From: JAAUQA01 sp036351435 | GTDB taxonomy: Bacteria; Pseudomonadota; Gammaproteobacteria; Competibacterales; Competibacteraceae | Length of the DNA: 21,306 bases | Reading direction: 5' to 3' | Assembly: GCA_036351435.1 (NCBI GenBank) | Contig: JAZBPA010000300.1 | Coordinates: forward strand, 1-21,306 | Part shown: piece after piece, positions 7,005-15,174 of the stretch | Layout of the letters: each line of letters starts with the position of its first letter | How positions within the stretch are numbered: position 1 is the stretch's first letter | Position numbers and translations under genes: made by a program | The notes under the pieces: generated by a model | Told to the model about the DNA's origin: nothing | The model's database searches: none | What the model saw: only the letters and a program-made list of their open reading frames with translations

Positions 7005-8891
7005 ATGAATATACAAACTACCGATGATTTCCGGCTTGAAACGTACAAAGACCTATTGGCCGATGTGCTAAAACTGCGTGAGGATGTGGTGCGTGATGCC
7101 GTGCGACGCCTAACGCCTTTTCAGACCTATTATCCACGCGGCCATTTTAGCCACAGCGCTCGTAACCTTGCCCATTACCTAGCCTTGCGCCAACGCGATA
7201 TGCGTCCTTTGCAAGATCGTTTAGTGCAGGCCGGTCTCTCGTCCTTAGGGCATATAGAACCCCAGGTGTTGACTACGCTGGACCGGGTTATCGAATTGTT
7301 ATGTTATGCAACTGCTGAAGACGATACCCCGGCACCTGCGGTGTCCAGCCAATATCTTTCCGGTGGTTCGTTACTGCTACGCCAACGGACTTCCGAACTG
7401 TTCGGGCCACACCCTAGAACCCGTCCCGCTTATATCATGGTCACGCTGCCTAGCGAAGCAGCAGGGGATTATGAACTCATCCGCGCGCTAATGATGGAAG
7501 GTATGGACTGTGCGCGTATCAATTGTGCACATGATGGGCCGACCGCTTGGCAGGCTATGATCAACCATGTTCGGCGTGCCGAAGCGGAAACTCGGCTAAA
7601 TTGCAAAATTCTAATGGACCTTGCCGGCCACAAGATTCGTACCGGACCACTCGCGACATTACCTGCAGTCAGACGGTTTCGAGTCAAGCGAGATGTTTTC
7701 GGCAGGATAATCAATCCGGCGCAAGTGCTACTCGTTGCCGAATCACAGACTGAAGTGGTCCTACCTGAAGAAGCTGATACTTGGTTAGCCATTGCACAAG
7801 AATTACACGAGCAACTAGCCCCGGGTGATCGCCTGAGTTTCACCGATAGTCGCGGGAAAGATCGCTACCTGCAGATCATTAATCAACTCGCCGATGGCAA
7901 CTGGCTGGCGCATTGCCCACAAAGCACTTATCTGGCGGATGATGCTACCCTGGTCTGGCAACGCCGTGAATCCGCTGAAGTCGATCACTGGCAAACGCAG
8001 GGAGAATTTGCGGTCAGCCCCTTCGCCGGGCAACCGGTCAGCATTCGGTTGCGCCAGGGTGATCCGCTGTTACTAGGCCGCACCGAAGATCCCGGCCAGC
8101 CCGCAGTAATGGATGATGACGGACAGTTATTGACCCCGGCCCGTATCGGCTGCACCTGCGCCGCGATCATTGACGACCTGATACCCGGTGCGCCGGTATG
8201 GATTGATGACGGCAAGCTTGGCACGGTGGTGGAGTCGATTACCCCGGAAGGCGCCTTGCTGCGGGTTACCCATGCGGGACCGAGCGGCGTGCGGATACGT
8301 AACGATAAAGGTATCAACTTACCGGAAACGCGACTGCATCTACCGCCGCTCAGCGACAAAGATCGCCTGGACTTGGAATTTGTCTGCCAACACGCCGATA
8401 TGGTGGGCTTTTCTTTCGTGGAAACCCTGCAGGATATGGAGAACCTCATTAAGGTATTAGCCGAGCTCGGTGCGCCGCAGCTACCCATCATTGCCAAGAT
8501 TGAGACCAATCGGGCAGTACGCAACCTGCCGGATATTATCCTCGGCACCTTGGGACGCCATACCTTGGGCATCATGATCGCACGTGGCGATTTAGCCGTG
8601 GAGCTTGGTAGTGTGCGTATGTCGGAAATTCAGGAAGAAATACTGTGGTTATGCGAAGCGGCGCATATTCCGGTCATTTGGGCAACTCAAGTATTGGAAT
8701 CGCTGGCCAAGAAAGGGACAATTTCGCGCCCGGAGATTACCGATGCGGCTTCCGGTGTGCGCGCCGAATGTGTCATGCTTAACAAAGGCCCATATATTTT
8801 GCGGGCAGTACAAGTCCTCGGCCACATTTTGTCACGTATGCAAGAGCATCAGCAGAAGAAATTCACCCGCTTGCGGGCCTTGCATTGGTAG
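7005..8891 (+). CDS. Atypical large pyruvate-kinase-like protein
   Basis: A 628-residue protein whose residues about 142-617 follow the pyruvate kinase barrel. Visible matches are GMDCARINCAHDG (Arg171, Asn173), MDLAGHKIRTG (Asp205, Lys210), IDDGKLG (400-406), KGINLP (435-440), LSDKDRLDLEFV, IIAKIETNRAV (Lys498, Glu500), ARGDLAVELG (Asp529) and ATQVLESL (Thr561). Thus the main catalytic residues are kept. Oddities: an N-terminal 140-residue helical-looking extension of unknown fold; a region between MDL and KGINLP of about 230 residues instead of about 100; Ala175 where muscle enzyme has Ser77; MLNKGPY in place of the usual MLSGETA; and no C-terminal allosteric domain. Lys210 at the position of rabbit Glu117/118 is the signature of potassium-independent enzymes. 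The ATG at 7005 was chosen over an upstream TTG at 6951; neither has a strong ribosome site. Confidence 0.85.
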   Translation: MNIQTTDDFRLETYKDLLADVLKLREDVVRDAVRRLTPFQTYYPRGHFSHSARNLAHYLALRQRDMRPLQDRLVQAGLSSLGHIEPQVLTTLDRVIELLCYATAEDDTPAPAVSSQYLSGGSLLLRQRTSELFGPHPRTRPAYIMVTLPSEAAGDYELIRALMMEGMDCARINCAHDGPTAWQAMINHVRRAEAETRLNCKILMDLAGHKIRTGPLATLPAVRRFRVKRDVFGRIINPAQVLLVAESQTEVVLPEEADTWLAIAQELHEQLAPGDRLSFTDSRGKDRYLQIINQLADGNWLAHCPQSTYLADDATLVWQRRESAEVDHWQTQGEFAVSPFAGQPVSIRLRQGDPLLLGRTEDPGQPAVMDDDGQLLTPARIGCTCAAIIDDLIPGAPVWIDDGKLGTVVESITPEGALLRVTHAGPSGVRIRNDKGINLPETRLHLPPLSDKDRLDLEFVCQHADMVGFSFVETLQDMENLIKVLAELGAPQLPIIAKIETNRAVRNLPDIILGTLGRHTLGIMIARGDLAVELGSVRMSEIQEEILWLCEAAHIPVIWATQVLESLAKKGTISRPEITDAASGVRAECVMLNKGPYILRAVQVLGHILSRMQEHQQKKFTRLRALHW

Positions 8892-8932
8892 ACTTTCTTG
8901 CAGCCGTTTGAGGTAACCTTCCAAGCTAAATT

Positions 8933-9145
8933 ATGGCGTTATGCACAATCCAACCTGACAACTTACCGATGTTGCAATTTTTTGGCAGCATCGCGTTGAT
9001 TGGTGGCGTTCTTAGCTTGATAACCGGAAAAACCTATTTCAGAGGGCCCGTCAGTCGATATACAGCGCCCTTTAGCTACTGGAGCAATACCATCGGCCTT
9101 TTCCTGCTAGGTGGAATGATGTGGCTTGGCATACTATTTTGTTAG
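8933..9145 (+). CDS. Small hypothetical membrane protein
   Basis: A 70-residue predicted inner-membrane protein with two hydrophobic segments (about 14-31 and 50-69) joined by a polar loop containing KTYFRGPVSRYTAPFSYW. I do not recognise a family. The start is uncertain: the ATG at 8933 has GAGG only about 19 bases upstream, and an in-frame ATG at 8969 (leaving 58 residues) has no ribosome site. It lies 41 bases after the pyruvate-kinase-like gene and 45 bases before hypE on the same strand, so it may be cotranscribed. The alternation of hydrophobic and polar stretches, Gly-rich helices and fit into the gap make a real gene likelier than chance, but not certain. Confidence 0.55.
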   Translation: MALCTIQPDNLPMLQFFGSIALIGGVLSLITGKTYFRGPVSRYTAPFSYWSNTIGLFLLGGMMWLGILFC

Positions 9146-9190
9146 TTTGTTCATTCCCCTGATCATTTACCGCCAGGACTAAACTCACCG

Positions 9191-10198
9191 ATGACCCAAG
9201 ACCGCTGGATCACCCTCGCCCACGGCAACGGCGGGCGTTTTATGCGCGAGCTGATTGATGACCTGTTCGCCCGCCAATTGGCCAATCCCGGCTTGGATGT
9301 GCAAGCCGACGCCGTGCCTTTGCAAATCACCGGCGAACTGATGTTCACTACCGACGGTTTTACGGTGCAACCCCTGGAATTTCCGGGTGGCAACATCGGT
9401 TCTCTGGCGGTGCACGGTACGGTGAATGATCTTGCGGTTGCAGGTGCGATTCCGCGTTATCTCAGTCTTAGCGCCATTATCGAAGAGGGCTTGGAATTCG
9501 ACCTATTGGAACGGCTGATGGCCAGCCTTGCCGAAGCCGCCCGTAATGCCGGGGTTCAAGTGGTTGCAGGTGATACCAAGGTGGTGCCGCGTGGCCAGGG
9601 CGGCGGATTGTATTTGACCACCACTGGTGTCGGGACCCGATCTGCTGGTATTGCCTTGGGTTTAAATCAAATTCAGGCAGGAGACCGGCTACTGGTCAGC
9701 GGTCCTGTCGGTGACCACGGCATCGCGGTCATGTTGGCCCGCGAGGAATTCGGCTTGAGCGGCGATTTACAATCCGACAATGCCTGTGTACTGCCATTGA
9801 CGCGTGCCCTATTGGATTTGCCGGGATTGCGGTTTATGCGCGATCCCACCCGTGGCGGATTGGCAACCGTTGCCTATGAAATCAGCCGCGCCACCGGCTT
9901 ACAGACGCGACTACACGAACCCTCAGTGCCGGTGCACGACCCGGTACGCTCGGTGTGTGAAATGCTGGGTTACGATCCTTATTATCTGGCGTGCGAGGGG
10001 CGGGTCGTAGCGGTGGTGGCACCGGATCAGGCGGACCAAGTCTTGACCCGTTGGCGTGCTTTGCCGCAGGGTCAGGAAGCAGCGTTGATCGGTCAAGTTG
10101 AGGCTGGTAAATCACCAGCAGTGATACTGGAAACCGAGTTGGGCGGGGAACGTCTATTAGAAGAGCTAGAGGACGACCCGCTGCCAAGGATTTGCTGA
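9191..10198 (+). CDS. hypE: [NiFe] hydrogenase maturation protein HypE (carbamoyl dehydratase)
   Basis: HypE receives a carbamoyl group from HypF on its C-terminal cysteine and dehydrates it with ATP to a thiocyanate, the source of the cyanide ligands of the [NiFe] hydrogenase iron. The 335-residue protein shows the PurM/SelD-like ATP fold: HGNGG near the start (11-15), TTDGFTV (53-59), GTVNDLAVAGA (76-86) and VAGDTKVV (125-132). It ends in the diagnostic PRIC, with acceptor Cys335, which separates it from SelD and ThiL. A modest AGGA lies about 12 bases before the ATG. Its stop overlaps an upstream TTG of the hypF frame and the two genes are surely coupled. HypC and HypD, its usual partners, are not in the window. 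Confidence 0.96.
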   Translation: MTQDRWITLAHGNGGRFMRELIDDLFARQLANPGLDVQADAVPLQITGELMFTTDGFTVQPLEFPGGNIGSLAVHGTVNDLAVAGAIPRYLSLSAIIEEGLEFDLLERLMASLAEAARNAGVQVVAGDTKVVPRGQGGGLYLTTTGVGTRSAGIALGLNQIQAGDRLLVSGPVGDHGIAVMLAREEFGLSGDLQSDNACVLPLTRALLDLPGLRFMRDPTRGGLATVAYEISRATGLQTRLHEPSVPVHDPVRSVCEMLGYDPYYLACEGRVVAVVAPDQADQVLTRWRALPQGQEAALIGQVEAGKSPAVILETELGGERLLEELEDDPLPRIC

Positions 10199-10221
10199 AG
10201 GCAATCCAACTCCCACGACGG

Positions 10222-12513
10222 ATGAATAAGCTTCCACCTGAACCGGCCGTATCAACCGACACGCTGATCGGTCGCAGGATACGCATTCAAGGGCGAGTAC
10301 AAGGCGTCGGGTTCCGGCCCTTTGTCTATCGGCTGGCGCAACAATTCAATCTCACCGGTTGGGTACAAAACCGCAGCGGCGAGGTGGACATTCGGATTCA
10401 GGGCGAACAGGAGTCGCTCTCTGCTTTTCAACACGCCTTACTCGAAGACTCGCCTCCGCTCGCACAGCCCATTCTGAAATTCGCCGAAACCGTTCCGCTC
10501 GAAATGCTGACCGATTTCGTCATCATCGCCAGCGCGGCGGACGAACGGCCCGATATCCATGTGCCACCGGATTATTTCACCTGTGCCGATTGTTTGGACG
10601 AGCTACGCGATCCCAATGCCCGCCGCTATCGTTATCCGTTTATCAACTGCACGCAATGTGGTCCCCGCTACACCCTGATTCGCGCACTGCCCTACGACCG
10701 ACCCAATACCACTCTGGCCGGTTTCCCGCTGTGCCAGGATTGCGAGTCGGAATATCGCAACCCGTTGGATCGGCGATTTCATGCCCAGCCGTTGGCCTGC
10801 CCGGTGTGCGGCCCACAGCTGAGTTTTCGGCAGGGACAGACCCACATTCAGCAAGAAGAGGCATTAGCTGCCGCTGTAGCCGTTTTACGGGCAGGGAATA
10901 TCGTAGCCGCTAGAGGAGTAGGCGGGTATCATCTGCTGTGCGATGCGACTAATCCTGACGCTGTGCAGCGACTACGCGCACGCAAACGCCGCCCGCAGAA
11001 ACCACTGGCGGTGATGTTTCCTCAGCAAGGCGAAGACGGTCTGGACGTATTGCGGCAATACATCGTGCTGGACGCGGCTACGGCCCACTGTCTAAGCGAT
11101 CCCATGCGTCCCATCGTCCTGGCGACGCAACGCCCCGATACCGCATTGGTTGAGGGATTAGCGCCCGGCTTGCGGGAGTTGGGGGTGTTTCTGCCCTATA
11201 GTCCCTTACATCATTTACTGCTGAGCGATTTCGCCGGACCGCTGGTGGCAACATCCGGCAATCTCAGCGGCGAACCGGTCATTACCGATAGCGAACAGGC
11301 GGATAGCCGGTTGGACCGAATTGCCGATGTGTTTTTGCATCACGATCGGCCTATCGAACGCCCGGCTGATGACCCCGTGTATCGGCTGATTGCGGACAGC
11401 CCTCGCCCTATTCGGTTGGGACGCGGCAATGCTCCTCTGGAACTGCAATTGCCGCAACCTTTGCCGGAACCCCTGCTGGCCTTGGGTGGACACTTAAAAG
11501 TCACTGTGGCACTGGCTTGGGAACAACGCGTGGTGGTTTCGCCGCACATCGGCGAGTTGGATTCGCCGCGCAGTCTGGCGGTTTTCGAACAGGTCGGACA
11601 GGACTTGCAGCGGCTCTACGGCGTGACAGCGGAGCGACTGATTTGCGATGCCCATCCGCAGTACACCGGTACGCGTTGGGCAAAGCGGCAAAACCTGCCG
11701 ATGTCTAGCGTATTTCATCACCATGCTCACGCCAGCGGTTTGGCGGGTGAGCATCCGGCTATCGAACAGTGGTTGATGTTCACTTGGGATGGGGTCGGTT
11801 ATGGCCCGGACGGTTCTCTGTGGGGCGGTGAAACGCTGTGGGGTAAACCCGGTGCTTGGCGGCAAATCGCTGGTCTGCGGCAATTCCGCTTGCCCGGCGG
11901 CGACAAGGCCGGTCGCGAACCGTGGCGATCAGCTGCGGCGTTGTGCTGGGAAAGCGGATTCGACTGGCAGAATACCGCCATTACCGACTGGGCATTGGCA
12001 TATCATGCCTGGGAGCGGGGTTTGAACAGTCCGCTGAGTTCGGCGGCAGGCCGCCTGTGCGATGCGGCAGCAGCGCTGATTATGGGCATTCATCGCTGCA
12101 GTTTCGAGGGCCAGGGTCCGATGCAATTGGAAGCACTGGCCGACGATTGCCGGGATTGCGACGACTCAATTGAACTGCGGCTGTCGATGGATGAGGCCGA
12201 GGTGCTGAGGTGGGATTGGTCGGTATTATTACCTCTGTTAACAGACCAGCAAGCATCCCCAGCCTACCGAGCTGCGGTATTTCACAATAGCTTGGCAGAT
12301 GTAGCGGTCAAGCAAGCATTGTCAATGGGTGAACACTATCCTTTTAAGGCGGTGGGCCTGACCGGTGGGGTTTTTCAGAACCGATGGCTGGCGGAACGCA
12401 TCGTCACTCGTCTGAGCGAACGCGGTATTCCAGTGTATCTGCCGATCAAAACGCCTTGTAATGATGGAGGCTTGAGTTTCGGACAGATCATTGAGTGGGC
12501 GGCTAGTCGCTGA
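10222..12513 (+). CDS. hypF: Carbamoyltransferase HypF
   Basis: HypF uses carbamoyl phosphate and ATP to form carbamoyl-AMP and passes the carbamoyl group to HypE. In the 763-residue form, an acylphosphatase-like domain comes first (about 18-105, GRVQGVGFRPFVYR). A double zinc finger has Cys121/124, 143/146, 171/174 and 193/196, exactly the CxxC-x18-CxxC-x24-CxxC-x18-CxxC pattern. Next is a YrdC/Sua5-like domain (about 213-400, KRRPQKPLAVMF, ATSGNLSGEP). Last is a Kae1/TobZ-like domain with VFHHHAHASG (497-506), FTWDGVGYGPDG, GGVFQNRWL and CNDGG (746-750). All domains look intact. The start is uncertain: a TTG at 10192 would overlap hypE by 7 bases and add 10 residues; I favour the ATG at 10222 although no strong ribosome site precedes either. 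Confidence 0.96.
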   Translation: MNKLPPEPAVSTDTLIGRRIRIQGRVQGVGFRPFVYRLAQQFNLTGWVQNRSGEVDIRIQGEQESLSAFQHALLEDSPPLAQPILKFAETVPLEMLTDFVIIASAADERPDIHVPPDYFTCADCLDELRDPNARRYRYPFINCTQCGPRYTLIRALPYDRPNTTLAGFPLCQDCESEYRNPLDRRFHAQPLACPVCGPQLSFRQGQTHIQQEEALAAAVAVLRAGNIVAARGVGGYHLLCDATNPDAVQRLRARKRRPQKPLAVMFPQQGEDGLDVLRQYIVLDAATAHCLSDPMRPIVLATQRPDTALVEGLAPGLRELGVFLPYSPLHHLLLSDFAGPLVATSGNLSGEPVITDSEQADSRLDRIADVFLHHDRPIERPADDPVYRLIADSPRPIRLGRGNAPLELQLPQPLPEPLLALGGHLKVTVALAWEQRVVVSPHIGELDSPRSLAVFEQVGQDLQRLYGVTAERLICDAHPQYTGTRWAKRQNLPMSSVFHHHAHASGLAGEHPAIEQWLMFTWDGVGYGPDGSLWGGETLWGKPGAWRQIAGLRQFRLPGGDKAGREPWRSAAALCWESGFDWQNTAITDWALAYHAWERGLNSPLSSAAGRLCDAAAALIMGIHRCSFEGQGPMQLEALADDCRDCDDSIELRLSMDEAEVLRWDWSVLLPLLTDQQASPAYRAAVFHNSLADVAVKQALSMGEHYPFKAVGLTGGVFQNRWLAERIVTRLSERGIPVYLPIKTPCNDGGLSFGQIIEWAASR

Positions 12514-12570
12514 ATGATCCGACCTGCGGTGAACGCACACAACGTTCGCTAGGGTGCCGCTCAGCCATAA

Positions 12571-12599
12571 TTGACACACCCACCGATCCCCATTACTGT
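12571..12599 (+). promoter_or_regulatory. Putative promoter of alaC-hom
   Basis: A perfect TTGACA (12571-12576) is followed after 17 bases by TACTGT (12594-12599), a poor -10. Transcription would start near 12606, just before the hairpin at 12609-12626 and about 44 bases before the alaC start. Confidence 0.45.
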
Positions 12600-12608
12600 T
12601 TCCCTTTC

Positions 12609-12626
12609 CGCCAGTTTTTTCTGGCG
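12609..12626 (+). repeat. Perfect hairpin with T6 loop before alaC
   Basis: CGCCAG (12609-12614), six T, CTGGCG (12621-12626): a perfect 6-bp stem with a homopolymer loop between hypF and alaC. No T-run follows the stem, so it is not a canonical intrinsic terminator. If the proposed promoter is right it would form at the very 5' end of the alaC message. Confidence 0.45.
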
Positions 12627-12649
12627 ATCCGATTTATCCCTGATACGAA

Positions 12650-13864
12650 GTGAATACCTTGAACACCGAATTTGCCAGAATCCGTCGCTTACCGCCTTAT
12701 GTCTTTAGCATCGTCAACGATCTCAAAGCCAAGGCTCGAGCTCGTGGCGAAGACATCATCGATTTCGGCATGGGCAACCCCGAACGCCCACCCGCCCAGC
12801 ACATTATCGATAAGCTGTCAGAGGCTGCACAACGGACTAACACTCATCGTTATTCGGCTTCCAAGGGTATTCCGCGCCTGCGGCGAGCGATCTGTAATTG
12901 GTATAAAACCCGTTACGACGTGAATCTTGATCCCGAAACCGAAGCCATCGTAAGTATTGGATCCAAAGAGGGGCTGGCACATTTAGCGTTAGCGATGGTC
13001 GAGCCGGGCGATACGGTACTGGTGCCAAACCCGGCCTACCCTATTCATCCTTACGGATTCGTGATTGCTGGTGCCGACATCATGCACGTGCCGCTGGTGC
13101 CGGGTGTTGACTTCTTCGCCGAACTGGAAAAGGCCATCAAAAACACCTGGCCACGACCGAAAGCTTTGGTGCTGAACTTTCCCGCCAATCCCACCACCCA
13201 ATGCGTGGAACTGGACTTTTTTGAGCGGGTAGTAGCGATTGCTCGTGACCATGAAATCTGGGTCATTCAGGACATCGCTTATGCCGACATCGTGTTCGAT
13301 GGCTATGTTGCTCCGTCTATCTTACAAGTACCGGGAGCCATGGAAGTGGCCGTGGAAAGCTTTTCACTATCCAAAAGCTATAACATGCCCGGCTGGCGGG
13401 TCGGCTTTATGTGCGGTTGCCCGACCTTGATCGGCGCACTAACCCGCATGAAATCCTATCTGGACTACGGCATGTTCACCCCCATTCAGGTAGCGGCTAT
13501 CGCTGCTCTGGAAGGCCCGCAGGAATGCGTCAAGGAGATTTGCGATTTGTATCAACGCCGCCGCGATGTGCTCTGCGAAGGGCTAACCGCCGCCGGTTGG
13601 ACTGTAGAAAAACCACAGGCCACCATGTTCGTGTGGGCGAAAATCCCCGAGGAATACCGCGCTATGGGCTCGTTGGAATTCACTAAAAAGCTGTTGGCCG
13701 AAGCCAAAGTTGCAGTATCACCGGGAGTCGGTTTTGGCGAGTACGGCGATGATCATGTGCGCTTCGCCCTGATTGAAAACCAACACCGTACCCGCCAAGC
13801 CATTCGCGGTATCCGCGACATGCTGCGCAAAGACAACAAGGTCAAAGAAGGAGTGCCGTCTTGA
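12650..13864 (+). CDS. alaC: PLP-dependent aminotransferase, AlaC-like (glutamate-pyruvate transaminase)
   Basis: A fold-type I, class I/II aminotransferase that likely interconverts pyruvate plus glutamate with alanine plus 2-oxoglutarate in the cytoplasm. The 404-residue protein opens with RIRRLPPYVF and GEDIIDFGMGNP, very like E. coli AlaC. It has Asn180 (NFPANPTTQ), Asp208 and Tyr211 around the cofactor, Lys242 (SLSKSYNMPGWRVG) for the PLP Schiff base and Arg371 (RFALIEN) for the substrate carboxylate. The start is GTG at 12650 with a weak ribosome site; an in-frame TTG at 12659 is possible. The stop overlaps the TTG start of hom by 4 bases (TTGA). The alaC-hom pairing is common in beta- and gamma-proteobacteria. 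Other members of this family act on related amino acids, so the substrate is inferred. Confidence 0.93.
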   Translation: MNTLNTEFARIRRLPPYVFSIVNDLKAKARARGEDIIDFGMGNPERPPAQHIIDKLSEAAQRTNTHRYSASKGIPRLRRAICNWYKTRYDVNLDPETEAIVSIGSKEGLAHLALAMVEPGDTVLVPNPAYPIHPYGFVIAGADIMHVPLVPGVDFFAELEKAIKNTWPRPKALVLNFPANPTTQCVELDFFERVVAIARDHEIWVIQDIAYADIVFDGYVAPSILQVPGAMEVAVESFSLSKSYNMPGWRVGFMCGCPTLIGALTRMKSYLDYGMFTPIQVAAIAALEGPQECVKEICDLYQRRRDVLCEGLTAAGWTVEKPQATMFVWAKIPEEYRAMGSLEFTKKLLAEAKVAVSPGVGFGEYGDDHVRFALIENQHRTRQAIRGIRDMLRKDNKVKEGVPS

Positions 13865-15168
13865 AGCCAGTAAAAGTGGGTCTATTGGGCCTAGGCACGG
13901 TTGGTGGCGGCACCTGCCGAGTATTAGCGCGTAATGCCGAGGAAATCAGTCGGCGTGCGGGTCGCGAAATCTCAATCACGCAAGCGGCGGTGCGCAATTT
14001 GGATCGCCCGAATCCGACCCAAGTGTCTCTGACTACCGACCCGCAGCAGATCATTAACGATCCTGAAGTAGAGGTCGTCGTGGAGTTGATCGGCGGTTAC
14101 GAACCGTCACGGACGCTGGTGTTGCAAGCGATTGCTAATGGCAAGCACGTGGTCACAGCGAATAAGGCCTTGATCGCCTTGCACGGTAACGAAATATTTC
14201 AGGCCGCGCACGAAAATGGCGTGATGGTGGCGTTTGAAGCAGCAGTCGCGGGCGGTATTCCGATCATCAAGGCAATTCGCGAGGGCTTGGCGGGTAATCG
14301 CTTGGACTGGGTGGTCGGCATTATTAACGGCACCAGCAATTTCATCCTCAGCGAGATGCGGGAAAAACGCCGCGATTTCGCCGACGTGCTGGCCGAAGCG
14401 CAGGCGCTCGGTTATGCGGAAGCCGACCCTACTTTCGATGTTGAAGGGATCGACGCCGCGCATAAATTAACCATTCTCGCCTCCATCGCCTTCGGGGTTC
14501 CCTTGCAGTTCGACAAGGTCTATACCGAAGGGATTACCCATATTACCCCAGACGATATTGTTTATGCCGGGGAGTTAGGGTATCGCATCAAGCATCTGGG
14601 GATTGCCCGCCGCGCGCCGGCTGGGATCGAGTTGCGAGTCCATCCAACCTTGGTCCCTGAACGGCAATTGATCGCTAATGTTGAAGGAGTGATGAATGCG
14701 GTGCTGGCCATCGGTGATGCAGTCGGACCGACCTTACATTATGGCGCAGGTGCCGGCGCTGAACCGACCGCTTCGGCAGTGGTGGCCGACCTGATTGATG
14801 TGGTGCGCACGCTCACCGCAGACCCCGGTAATCGGGTCCCTCATCTAGCCTTCCAGCCGGATGCCTTAGCCGATGTGCCGGTCTTGCCTATGGAGCAGGT
14901 GGAAACGGCCTATTATTTGCGCTTGCTGGCGCTGGACCGGCCCGGCGTGTTGGCGGATGTCACGCGGATTCTCGCCGATCAGGATATCAGCATTGAGGCG
15001 ATCTTGCAGAAGGAGCCCGCATCGGGTGCTGCGGATGTGCCGATTATCATCCTGACCCATGCGGTGCTGGAGCAACGCATGAATGCGGCCATTGAGCGCA
15101 TTGAGGCTCTAGGCAGCATCAAGGACAAGATCAACCGCATCCGCTTAGAACACCTAGGTTCAGATTGA
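13861..15168 (+). CDS. hom: Homoserine dehydrogenase (TTG start)
   Basis: Reduces aspartate semialdehyde to homoserine with NAD(P)H, the branch step to threonine and methionine. The 435-residue monofunctional enzyme has the Rossmann loop GLLGLGTVGGGT (7-18), the VTANKALIA motif (98-106), NGTSNFIL (156-163) and the catalytic stretch ADPTFDVEGIDAAHKL with Asp198 and Lys202. A C-terminal ACT domain (about 352-430, LDRPGVLADVTRIL) fits threonine feedback control. The start is TTG: AAGGAG at 13848-13853 lies 7 bases upstream, the next residues match the family N-terminus, and no suitable ATG follows. It overlaps alaC by 4 bases. thrC, often next to hom, is absent here. Confidence 0.96.
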   Translation: MKPVKVGLLGLGTVGGGTCRVLARNAEEISRRAGREISITQAAVRNLDRPNPTQVSLTTDPQQIINDPEVEVVVELIGGYEPSRTLVLQAIANGKHVVTANKALIALHGNEIFQAAHENGVMVAFEAAVAGGIPIIKAIREGLAGNRLDWVVGIINGTSNFILSEMREKRRDFADVLAEAQALGYAEADPTFDVEGIDAAHKLTILASIAFGVPLQFDKVYTEGITHITPDDIVYAGELGYRIKHLGIARRAPAGIELRVHPTLVPERQLIANVEGVMNAVLAIGDAVGPTLHYGAGAGAEPTASAVVADLIDVVRTLTADPGNRVPHLAFQPDALADVPVLPMEQVETAYYLRLLALDRPGVLADVTRILADQDISIEAILQKEPASGAADVPIIILTHAVLEQRMNAAIERIEALGSIKDKINRIRLEHLGSD

Positions 15169-15174
15169 TCGCCC

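Noticed and set aside
7985..8575. 196-codon open frame antisense to the pyruvate-kinase-like gene.
   Set aside because: Ser/Arg/Pro-rich shadow; the sense strand carries clear pyruvate kinase motifs here.
10359..10913. 184-codon alternative frame inside hypF.
   Set aside because: Arg/Ser-rich low-information product over the HypF zinc-finger coding region, with all eight zinc cysteines in the real frame.
12609..12626. Intrinsic terminator of hypF.
   Set aside because: The six T form the loop, not a tail after the stem, so the structure does not fit a rho-independent terminator.
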